Origin: Gonocerus acuteangulatus
Lineage: Eukaryota; Arthropoda; Insecta; Hemiptera; Coreidae
DNA: 64,000 nt
Reading direction: 5' to 3'
Assembly: GCA_946811695.1 (NCBI GenBank)
Contig: OX328128.1
Coordinates: 30,605,562-30,669,561 of the forward strand
This document shows positions 1 through 12,300 of the stretch, piece after piece; position 1 is the first letter of the stretch; each line of letters begins with the position of its first letter. Under the pieces are notes generated by a model. That model was not told the origin of the DNA. It saw nothing but the letters and a program-made list of their open reading frames with translations, and searched no databases. Both the position numbers and the translations under genes were made by a program.

Positions 1-238
1 CCTTACAGCATCTAGCGTGTTACTAAGAGGTGGTAGAACTCCTAGTAATTGGGCAATCTAGTGGTGGGGGGTTGGTCTGTAAATCACATAAGTATGCAGA
101 CTCTTCGTCGTCTCGACTAAGTGCTACCTTTCCCGGGTTAATGTGTCTACATTTTTATTACATGAATAAGGACATATTCATTATGGCATAAAGAGAAAAT
201 TGATTTCAATTATTTTTATCTTATAAATACTTTTACAG

Positions 239-481
239 CTGTGCCAATTGAATTTGCAGGCCCTTTCTGGGGGAGATATGAAAGGCTTGAACACTCGCAA
301 TTCTAGTGGCTATACTCCTCTCCATGTCGCCTGTCTAGCAGACAAGCCTGATTGCGTCACAGCTCTTTTAGTCTGTGGAGCAGACGTCAATCTCTCCGCT
401 GGCTCACCAGGATCGTCGAGTACACCGCCTGGACTCGTTGGTGATCTAGTCACTGATTACTCAACAAAACTTCAATCGCAG
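239..481 (+). CDS. iPLA2-VIA: iPLA2 exon 1 of window (ankyrin repeat)
   Basis: The acceptor TTTTACAG ends at 238 and the donor GTAATA starts at 482. The exon encodes 81 residues in phase 0, including [16 protein letters not shown] and LLVCGADVN, a classic ankyrin helix pair. A second AG at 257 is an alternative acceptor; the longer form keeps family-like residues (LNLQA), so I prefer 239. Confidence 0.85.
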
Positions 482-3345
482 GTAATAATACTACTTGTAA
501 ACTTACTTCTGACTAATTTTTTACACACCAAATACTGTTATGAGGTTTAGATAGTTAGCCGTCGACATTTTTAATATATTTTTTAAAACTACTCCAAAAA
601 CACAAAGATGTGTATATATTAGTCCCCTCCCTATAAAATGGTGGCAAACCCTTATTATTGTTATATAATGTCATAGCATTGTAAAATTGATGTCTACTAA
701 CCTAAAACACAACTTTTTGTTGATTAATTATTTTCTGACTCAAATAGAAATAGTATCCAATTGATTAGTGCACTCTAGCCATTACTTTCAACAACAATCT
801 TTAGATATTTTGCCAAGAAATAAAGATTTTTTATATAAATAATCAATTTTGTTTTAGAAATATATCATTTTATGTTTACTTACATTTATATCCACTGTTT
901 TATCTTTTATTATTTTAAACATTGCTGAGCACAAAAAAAAATTAAATGATGTGTCGATTTGTCCTGGCCTGGTAAGCTAAGTAGACTGGTAGCACTACAC
1001 ACATTTGTTTCATAATTCAAATTTTTCAAGTTCAATTCTTATGGAAATAACAAATAATACGATTTTTTTTATTGGTTTCAACTTATAGAAACATCAATAA
1101 ATTAAAACACATTTTAAGGCGTCAGCCCTATCCTGGCTAGAAAAGGGCTGTAACCTATAGATAACCCATCCTAAAATTCTAAGTTAATAATATTGTACGT
1201 TAAAATTTGAATAAATAAATAAATTAAAACAACAAATCAGTCAAAAAATTACTGAAAAATATCAATTCTTTACTTATATTTAAATACCAAGATCATTTTG
1301 CTGAAACTAGTTGCTAGAGTTCTCAAATCTTTTGCAAACATTTTCTAGCTGAATCTGTAGAAAATATTTTTCCAAAATGTTATGTTTTAGTTTTTTTGAT
1401 GTCACAACAAACAAAGTTCACAAAACTCTAACACTCAAAAAAAAAAGCATTTCTCCCTATCATGGTTACAATAAGACTTTTGGCAATATTTTCAAAAAAC
1501 TTGGGCACTATCAAATCAGGCATAAAACCATTTATTTTTTAAGTCTACATTTTTGAAAAAGTATGTTTGATTTGTATGAAATCGGTCATCTTAGCATTGT
1601 CCCATAATATTCTTATCCAAGATGTGCATAAAAAATGTTAAACAAGTAATTATAAAACAAGATGTAATGATACAACAGAAATATCAACCAGTAACACAGT
1701 CATATAGAAAAAATATTTTATCCACATATATTTTTTTTCATCCTTAACAGAAATGTGCAATAGAAAATGAAGGTTTTCATAATTTAATCTAAAAGGAAAA
1801 AAAAAACAAATAAGACCCTATAGGATAAGCAACCTATGAACATTTTTTAGATGTAAATATGAACATGTTTTAGATGGGTATAAAATGTATCAGATTAAAT
1901 ATTTAAATTAATCATTAAAAATTGAAATTTACTAATTTATAATTAACTAATTAATTACTTAACTATGAAAATACTTTCTGGAATGACAGATTCTGCACTG
2001 TTAGCCAAACGTGATATAGATGTGTGCATTATTGAACACACTCGTAAGTGGGGCATTTAGTGAGGAACATTCTCCCAGCTCTGCCTGATTAAAAATTTAA
2101 CAACTCTCCAAGACAGTTGCTGTATAATTCATGGGGAAGAAGAATCACACCAGTGCCGTTCTATATTCTAGTAGCTGAGTGTGTTACTGTTCGTAATGAC
2201 ACAGATATCGGAAATACTCGATAAATCCATTTCCGAATGCTATGTTGCAAATAAGTTGTTTGTAAGTAGATCATACTTTAGCAATATATTGTAGATTTGT
2301 TATAATTCTGTGCTTGTTACATAATCGTTGCATTTTGCTTGGAACCTTACCATTTATAGTATTGTTCATATAAATTTTCCGATCTCATTTGTAATTTATT
2401 GACCTAAGTATTGTAAATTTAAATTTTTGGCAATCAACTGATCTTTCCTTAAGAAAGCATCTAAGTAATTGCTGTTTAAAAGCAAGTTTTAAAAAACTAC
2501 ATATAATACATAACATAATTAACATGTTGAGGATGGACTGGTATTGATTAAACAAGCCAGCAGGCGAACAGTTTCAATCATGCCTCGGGGAGAGCATGTT
2601 CCTGGAGCATGACCCGTCCTCGGGTACGTCATGCATATGCTAACCCACATTACATGAAATGAGGCAACGACTTTCAAAACAGGATATTTCTAAATCCTAT
2701 AACTTTTCGTAGGACACAAAAACGTCTAAGCTAGTATAATTTCTATTACGAAATTAAAAATTGATATTTACGAGGTCAAACTAACATTCTTTTCCTTGTT
2801 TTTGATGAGATTTAATGATTTACCCTCAAAAAAGCGCTAAGTTGCCACAATTCCTGCAAGCCAGACTTTTTTTTGTCTTACTTATTATGTGTCTGTTTCA
2901 GGAAATGAAGTATGGTGGGACTCCACTCCACTGGGCCTCATCAAAGGAAGTGATAGACGCCCTTCTCGATAGAAACTGTGATATAGATGCCCTGAATTTT
3001 GCTTCGAGGACTGCTCTTCATGTCATGGTGATTAATTCATTTTCAAATAGCTTATTCTCTTTGTTTTACTCTTTTGACCCCCCCCCCCAGAGTCAACTAC
3101 GAATGGATCTTGGCCTTCTTATAAAGAAAGAAAGCTATCTTTTTTTAAAAATAAGAAATAATCACAAATATTTTTAAATTTCTAATAGCTTTTTAGAATC
3201 TTCTTAACTAGTAAGTGAAATTTTTAACTTTTGTGGTTTTACACCCCCCTCCTTCCATAGAGAGGTTTGTTTAATGGGGTCTGTGAGAGCAAAGGACTGC
3301 AGGGTAATCATTGCTTACAATTTCGGTTTGCATTTTACAGTCTTG

Positions 3346-3395
<50 letters not shown>

Positions 3396-6300
3396 TCTTC
3401 AGATTTTATTATATTATGTCACATTTTTTTATCATTTATTTTATGTATGATAATAAAAATGTGATTTATTTTATTTATTTTCCACAGTCGTGTATTTCAT
3501 CATATATTTTTGCCTCTTTGAAGAGGACTAAGATTTTATCAATCATTGACAAGTCGTCTCCTATGACTACAGCTATATAAGTTTTGTAGACCCGACATTC
3601 CTTGAAAATGTTTTCAATAATCATTGGGGAGTGATGTTAAAGCTGGAATGCTAGGGAGGTTCTCTTGAAGAGCATAACCCAGCTACCATCTGATACAAAA
3701 AAAGTAAGGTTATATTCATAATCAGTGCGATGTAACCTATATCTACATTGAAGTGTCTTGTGAATGAAGCAAAAAGAAACATTAAAGCGTTTCGGGATGA
3801 GCCACAAAGTGTAGCAAATGCAACATCTTTCAAACTACTTCACGAGTGAGTTTTTCAGAAGAACAGTTTTACTCATTTTTCTATGGGCCCTCTCGACCTC
3901 TTGTTGTTGCCTTTCGAGATGCTGTACACACATATACCTACTACAATATTTGCTCTTGTTAATATTTGTTTTTAATATACATTAGTGTTCTTTTCATATC
4001 TCACTTTATTTGGTTTATGTTAATTATTTTATTTATGACATACAATCTGTTTCTTGTTGCATACTTCTGATTAATTGCATAAACAATTTTCTAAAACCTA
4101 ACAATAATGTTTAGAGCATTTTCGAAGATGGGTAATAACAACCTCTTCCTTTCTTGATTATCTTGAGGACCACTGTATATGATGTTAATCCAATGACACA
4201 CTTCGGGGGTGCTGATGTCCGTGTTTCAGAACCCCTAGATCAAGCCACTATCTCTAGTGGGAATTGAACTTGCAACCCTAGGCACTGAGTTCTCTCGCCT
4301 TTAAAATCTCATAAAATTATATAAGATATATAATTGTACAGTAAACTTCCTCTAATCCGGCATGGCGGGGGTGACAAGGCCAAACATGATAAGTGTGCCT
4401 CTTCAGTTCTTATGCATCAATTACGAAAAATCCTCACACCCACCCTCTCCGTGATCAAATACTTACTTGTTGCCAGTTCATTTTATAGCTTTCGACTGAG
4501 TCATTTTAAACTAAATATGTACTAGTCTTATAGTCTACATTCCGTTTAACTTTCACCTCTATCCATTTTTTTTTTTTTTTTACATGCATCTGATAATCCG
4601 GTATGCTTCAAGTGGCGAACGTGCCGGATTAAAGGAAGTTTACTGTACTTCAGATTTTTTTTTCTTTCTAAAATTTAGTATATTTTTTTGACTACAGGTA
4701 ATGAGAAATAGGCTAGAGTGTGTGGTTGCATTACTATCTCGAGAGGCAGACATGTCGATAGCAGATTCAAATGGCGACACAGCTCTCCATCTTGCTGTGA
4801 AGGAGAAGAACATTCCTATTGTCCAAGCCGTTATTGTGTTTGGAGCAGACCTCCAGCTACTGTAAGCCTAGACTTAATTATTATTTTATTTGTTTAATTA
4901 CAGTCATTTTTATTTCTAATATAGCAATATTTCAGTCCATTTGGCCTTTTCCAAACAAAAAGGCTTACAAATGAAAGTAAGAAAGTGTTGGGGTCTTTGC
5001 TGCACCATGACACATAAAATAACTTTTTGTTCGAGTAATGAAAAATATGTATTTGAGGGAGAAAAAGTCAGCTCCATGACTAAGCCTGCTCCTTCTGCAT
5101 TAGATTAAACGAGATAAATTTTGGTTAGATTAAGAGTAGACAGAGTGTCGCAAAAGAATTATTTTATCAACAGACGTGTGCTGTTTTGGTATACTTTCTT
5201 AAATATCTGTTCTTCTGGAACGGTGATTTTTGCTATACCAAGTTGTTTACCCCCTATTCACAATTACCTGTTATTTTTTGTATTTGTAAGCCTTTTACTG
5301 TAAGTAATTACTGTTTGTATGGGTGGCTTGTTGCAGCAAGTTCAACCGCTTCCCTGGTCTGACTAATATTTTCGTGACCAGGAATACCTATGGTGGTCCT
5401 TTAATCTCAATATTTCTTGTACAATTTTCATGAGAATTGGGCTGGTGTTCTATAAGGAGATTATTGATTGAGATTTTTATTTTTCCTAGAAACAACGATG
5501 GGATGACGGCCAGACACATAGCAGCCTCCGACAACAGCGAGCTCGGATGTAAGATTGTCTATATCCTCCATGCTGTTGGAGCAGCTCGATGCCCCTTCCT
5601 CATGGCTTCTTGTCATCCTGGATGTTCTCCCGATGGCACGGACAATGGAATCCCTCCTCCTCCTCCTTCAGGTCCAGCGGTCAGGGCGGTCTCGACTCTC
5701 CTGGAGGAGGTAAGGACTTTGTATCAAATTTATATAAAATGGTGTTATGTGCAATTGTATGATAATTGGAACAAATTGTAAACTCGATTAGAACTACATG
5801 TTTCTACAGAATTTTTACATTAGTTCTATAAATCCTACCTAATTTTATATGTATTTTTTGCCCATTTAAAAAATTTGTCTTCACATTAACTCTCTTGGAT
5901 ATCATTTTTGATTAGTTAAGGAAGAAATTTATCCCATAAAAAAAAAAAAAAAAAGTTACAAGGTTGTATTACCCCTTAAATCAAAATATTTTCTATTACC
6001 AAACAATTATATCATTAAATTCTGTGTTGATTGATTAATAATGTCTGAATTCTACCTGTTACAGTATTTGCCTTTGAATGGATCTCCCCCTCGTGGTACT
6101 CGCCTGCTTTGCCTGGATGGAGGAGGGATCAGAGGTATAGTTATGGTGACTCTTCTCCTCCATCTCGAAGCAGCCATCGGCAAACCCATCATCCATTGCT
6201 TCGACTGGGTCGCTGCTACTTCTACGGGGGCTATATTGGCTCTCACTCTTGCTGCAGGCATGCTATTATTATTACAGATCATCTATAATAATTAATATAA

Positions 6301-9300
6301 TTATTATAATAATTATCATTACCACTATCCTCTATTGTTATCTATAGAAACATAAAACCGACTAACCCATTCATGAATGATAGCCATTTTTGTGTCAAGT
6401 GCATTTCTTTGGTTTGGGACTGAAAGTCGCCGCTTTGACTGCTTTTTGCAATATCTAATGATAAGTTTCGTAAGCTCTAGTCATTCTTGTGTTTGCTAGA
6501 GTTCATAAGAATGCAGTTTGTGCCTATTGGATGGGGTTTTCCCTCTGCCAGGGGTCCCTGTGCATAGTTCGGCTCCCTCTGAAAGGAATTATTTGTATTT
6601 TACCAATTGACAAGTACATAGAGTTGATTTCTGTATTTATTATACCAATGGTGAGATATTTGGCTTGATATTATTTTTAAACAAAATAATTTAATTTTTT
6701 TTTTTTATCATTGAATGGTCCGAAGCTCAGAATGAGAAAATGGTAAGGGACTACTTTTTAAAGAAATAAATAAAAGTGTATTAGGAGAAATGAGAAGAGA
6801 TGGGCGATGGAGACTCAACTATTCCAGTGCCGCCCTGTGGGACGACCTAACACAGTGGGTGAAAAGAACATTTGTAAGAATATTGTAAAAACACTGAACA
6901 GTGGCAATGTTTTAATACCAATAGCCCATTCAGTTCAATGGAATAGTTTAAATCCCCCGCATGCGCAAAATTTTGAGGGAATTATTCCTGACGGATCCAC
7001 TATTTGCATTGCCATTTCAATGAACAACTCGCTCCGTGGAACTCAATAAAAACTGATTATGTCTCGTTTAGGACCAGGGAAGGCTTTGAGAGGTCAGGCA
7101 AGGGAGATAGTGTTTAATTTTTATCAGTATTTAGCCATAGCGAAGGCTAAAACAATTTAAACTTTAGCCTGTTCAAATAGATTGAGGGAATGGGCGGGGT
7201 CTATATTCCCAAAAAATAGCGGGAAGAACTCCCTTTTATAACCTTATCAGTTTTCAACCGTTACCCGAGCCCCCTGGCTTGTAGAATTGGAGTCATTTTA
7301 GTTTAAATAGTTTTCAGCCTTAGCTTTGGCTAAGTATTGATAAACAATGAACACTATCTCCCTTGCCAGCCCTATCAAAGCCTAATCAAGACATAATTAG
7401 TTTTTATAGTGATTCAGGTTGTGTTTGATCATTAAAAGGCTTTGCAAAAGGCGGAACAGAAGTGAGAGGGCAGGGAGAGATTCCCGTTCAGACATTCGTG
7501 CATGCGCAATTGAACTCCTGGGTTTTTCTGGACAGCCTATAGTTGGTTATTTGTTACTTTTAAAACGTCCCCTCAATTTTAATTATTAATTTCATTTTTA
7601 TTTAAATTAGAAATATAAATAATTGTTTTTCATAGGTAAGAGCTTGAAGGAGTGCCTATGCCTGTATTTCCGACTGAAGGACCACGCATTTGCAGGATTC
7701 AGACCTTACGCGAGTGAACCTCTCGAGAGTATGCTCAAAGAGACTCTGGGGACTGACACGACCATGACAGACATCAAGCATCCAAAGTAAGGCATAAATT
7801 ACTAAACAGACATATTCATAAATCGGTTATGGTATAAACCCTCACTCCTAATGGGCAGAATTGGTTTATTTAAAAAAAAAAATTGTGTTTTATTTTTAGA
7901 TACCCACTTTTATACACAGTTTTGTTGCAATATAACAAAATGTACGGCAGGTATGGGAAAATTGGTAATTTCAGTCTGGGCTAAACTCACTATCAGATAG
8001 ACCAATTTTACTGGTTAACAAACTAGTCCAATCGTTTCTTATGGAAATGCTATATACCAAGTTTCAGGGTGAAAAAAATGTCTATATATATATACACACA
8101 CACATTTTTTTTTAAATCTGAATTTTAACAGAGGTCATTTTCAGTATCTAATAAGTAGAAACAATAAAGACTTTAAGAAATTTTTCCAAAAATGCTTTCA
8201 TGTGTGCAACCTGAACAGCTAGATTCCTTCTGAATGCGTTAAAAATACTTAGAATTTCTGTTAATATTTGTAATCACGAGGACTTCATTTTATTTATTTA
8301 TTTTTAATTTTAAGTTTATAATTATTATTTTATCTGCAAGTTTGTGATTATATTGTACTGGGTAAGTCACAGGAACCAATGATTTTGAAATAATAACAAA
8401 ATCTTTAGTTTTTGATCTAAGTAAAATTTATTAATATAACATTGTTCAGAAGAACATAGAATTTTATTTTTAATAAATTTCTTCATATTTAAAAAATGAT
8501 CTCTGGCATGTGTTGGCTGTTTCATTGAAACACTTTTGAAGTCGATAAACAAAATGAGCCTGAACTCTTTCAGCAGGTCTCCATTGATTTGTTGAGGCAT
8601 CCAAAATCCCCTTTCGTCAAGTGAACATGGAGGCCATAAAGTGTCACCTTATATTGAAATGAGATGGTTAGGAAACACCCCATTTATCAAAATTAACCAA
8701 ATATCATTCCTTTTAAATTGGCTGAATAACAGCTACTTCAAAACTTTTTGTTCCCGTGGCTCACCCTTTATTTACAGAATTATAATTAATTACGTATTAT
8801 TATTACATTATCCATTTATAAGTTTAATGGAAATGAATGTTAATTAAATTTTCTTTTGCACAGGCTGATGGTGGTGGGATGTCTTGCGGACCGGAAGCCT
8901 GTTGATATCCACCTCTTCAGAAATTATGACGGTCCTCAGGAAATTCTCGGAGATAGTATGGAGCGAAAAGGAGGAGTCGAGCTGGACCCACTCACTCCAA
9001 ACGACAAGCAATTGCTCTGGGAAGCTGCTCGTGCGAGTGGTGCTGCCCCTACTTACTTCAGGTAACCTATACTTCCCCCTCATACTCTCATTCATACCAT
9101 TAACCTTGTGGATGTGATGTGTGCTAGGGAGAGTAATTTCGTTGAAGGCGGGGTGCGTCCCTTACCTACTCCCTCCGCAGGCGGACCAAACTCTCTCTCC
9201 TAGAGCCTTACGCATGCGTCATTTTATTTTTTACTTAGAATTTAATTTCAAGCCTTTTGACAAATGTTTCAAAGATGATGCCAAGAAAATAGGACAAGAT

Positions 9301-12300
9301 ATTCCGGGGGGATATTGTGATGGTTTTCCCAAAAGTAGAAGATGCCGCGATTCAAAAAGGAGACAATAACTTACAATTGCATAAAATGTACCCATGTAAG
9401 GTAGAGTGTTCAACAAAATTATGAAATTCTTGTGCTCCTAGCGAGATGGATTAGTTTCTGATACTTATTTACAATTTTTGTTTGTTTTTAGACATGAGTT
9501 TTAGATGTAGAAATGAAAATTGTTGTAATAATAAGTTATGCCTTATTTTTTACATTTTCATTTTTCATTTTAAAAAATGCCCCCAAGAACATTTCTACCG
9601 TGCACACATCTCCCTGACGCATGTTACTTATAACGTTCAAAATTTGTATGTTACCAGTCAAGGGTTAAACCTGAAATTATCCCCCATTTCTGCTAGAGTA
9701 CTCTGTACATGCTCAAGGCTATAGAGGGCTCGCAATCAATAGAGACAGCTGTGGCGAGAATACTCGGGCATCACCTCTGAGGCACGGCATTTTCCCGCGA
9801 GTATTCTCGGGCATCGCATCTAAAGGGTATCATAAAGTGGTTGAGAGATACAAAAGAAGGGGAAAATAATCCCCTTCATTAAAAATTCAAAATTTACTTT
9901 CTTGAATCATATAGTCTTCATTTATTTCCTAAAACAAAAATGAAATTCTGCAATTTATAGATGCGCCTTTCCTAATCACACCAGAGATAAGCATGATGAT
10001 GCTAAACTTTAATTTAAAAAAAAAAATAGAGATCACTTTGGTGACACTGTTTGTGGTCAACAATTTAATTAAATTTGATTTTTATTATTAAGTTATTTTA
10101 GCAAAGGGTGAATTATAAAAGCCTTTCTCCCGGAGCCAAGACAAAAATATATATCAATGGAAAACACAATAACATATTGCACCTCATCATTATATAACAA
10201 TATGCCAATTAAAGGTTTATTATTTTTTTTTTTTTTAAATTAAAATAGGGCTTTTGGGCGGTTTGTTGACGGAGGCCTGATAGCAAACAATCCAACCCTT
10301 GATGCTATCACTGAAATCCATGAAGTGAATACCTGTCTCCGAGCAGTCGGTCGAGAAGAAGATGCTAAAGACTTAAGCTTGATCGTCTCTCTCGGAACTG
10401 GCTCAGTTCCTCTAGTCAAGGTATTTTAGGTCTTTAGTTTTTGATTTTAAGAGAAACAGCAAGTATGGAAGAAATTCTCAATTTCATGCAGGTTATCCAG
10501 TAATACTCTGGACAAGTTACAAAACTTACTCATAATTTAAAATCTTTATTTTTTGCGTTTTCCTACCTCTTTTTGCCACGAGAAATTCACACAAAAACCT
10601 TCGGTTTTGTGCTTATAAGATTTTGGGCACACTTTTTACAAGTAATTTGATGTGGGCAATTGAAAGACGCCTTTTCAACACCATATCGTTAACTGGCTTT
10701 GAGAAAAGTGTAAAAAAAAAACTGATTGAGTTGAAAATGTTCAACACGTTTAGTGTTGAGGAATTATTTGAAAAAAAATTGTTATAAAAAGACTCGAGGA
10801 CTTTTGAGATTCTCATATATTTTCTTAAATATCTTAAAAATGCTTGGGAAATTATGTTAAGTGGAAAGCAACCATTAAGAAGCTTACTAAAGACTATAGT
10901 AAGATAAGATGGTGAAAAGTGCCCCCAGCGATATCAATTTTGGAGTATGACCACTTGAAAGGTAACCTGAAAATACTCAGTCATGGAAATTTTTAGCCTT
11001 CTGGAGGTCATATTAGTGGCAAATTAAAACGTCTTGTATCTAGTTTATTTTGTTACAAAAACAATTTTTCTCCGAAAAATCTAAAAAAAAATCATAGAGG
11101 TATAAATTATAAACGTTAATACCATGATTTTTTTAAAAATATTTGGCGTGAAATTCAAATTTTCAGATGTTTTAATTTTCAAATGGATTATTTATATTCG
11201 AGGATATTATTTGGCCAACTTCTAAATAGCATTTTTTTGTATAATTTTTCCCGTACTTTCGAATGCTGCAGTGGACAAATTCATTTTCAGAGCGGAACTT
11301 GCTCACAAATCGATAAAACCATTTTTCTTTTTGTTTTTTTGCATTTATCTTGACTTAACCTGAAATGTAAACAGCCTAATTCACCTAAACAAACTCCATA
11401 AACCTTAAAACATGTTTTTTATAGTACTATAACGCAATACAGATTACCTCAAAATTTGAAAAAAACATTTTTTTGTGTTTTTCTCATTTTTTGGACGATA
11501 ATATCGTCGATACAAATGCAAAGTATCGAATGTGAAAAGTAGCTTGGTACCTTATAGACGACTCTATATACATTTTATCTGCTCATTCGTTAGTTTGATT
11601 TTCTTTAATTGATAATTATTTTCCATTAATTTTCGAGAGTACGCCGCAACGTACATCAGTCCAACAGCAATCAGTATTGATTCCAGAACAGAACAATCCA
11701 CAGGTTAAGGTAGATTATTTTCAAGTGGTAAAATTCCGAAATCGATATCGCTGGGGTCACTTTTCACCATGTTATCTTACTATAGCCTTTCCTACAAAAA
11801 TAGTGTTGGCTTGTTTTCTTTGAGCAGTTTTTTGTCTATGAATTTTCAAATAAAACAAGTTAAATAAATGAGAATCATGTTTTAATAGATGTTTCCTTAA
11901 GAATAAGTGGAAATAGAAGAGGAGAGTGAGTAATTTAAGAGTTGGCTACCGTGTTTCCTGTGCATTGTGGTGGCTAAAACCTCCCTTTTCTTCAAGATTT
12001 CATTCGAGTAAGTGTTTAGAGTTATCACCGGTTTAAACAATAAATGGCGTATATTTGTTCATAGAGGTAGAGGAAGAACATTTTAAAAAATTCTGACTTG
12101 CAACAACTTCGTCATCTTAACTAGCTTGTTTCAATTTTTATTCATACTGTCATTTCTAAAGATCGGAATTGAAACAATTAATATTTTGTGAAAAATTTAA
12201 CCTACTCCAATGACATCTTGATAAAAAGTGTGATTTTAGGCTCCACAATGCTCACAGATATGGCCAACTCTAAGGAAAAAACTCTGCATCCTCAACTTCC

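Larger units (their letters stand above)
3028..4697 (+). other. iPLA2 intron 2
   Basis: Holds a C-run (3,079-3,088), a 40-base A-run (3,350-3,389), an inverted tRNA-like SINE remnant (4,195-4,305) and a pogo-like MITE (4,339-4,645). The rest is AT-rich with no coding signal. Confidence 0.6.

Noticed and set aside
1..238. Further iPLA2 coding sequence at the left edge
   Set aside because: No frame with ankyrin-like residues is visible; this looks like the end of an intron.
3267..3580. Open frames with poly-Lys at 3.3 kb
   Set aside because: They arise from translating the A-run and have no coding character.
4862..5489. Additional iPLA2 exon after GTTGCAG at 5,338
   Set aside because: The acceptor-like site is followed by sequence that does not keep the ankyrin frame, while exon 3 joins directly to exon 4 with correct phase.
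9121..9369. Open frame in iPLA2 intron 7 as an extra exon
   Set aside because: No fitting splice sites, and iPLA2 family alignment leaves no gap between exons 7 and 8.
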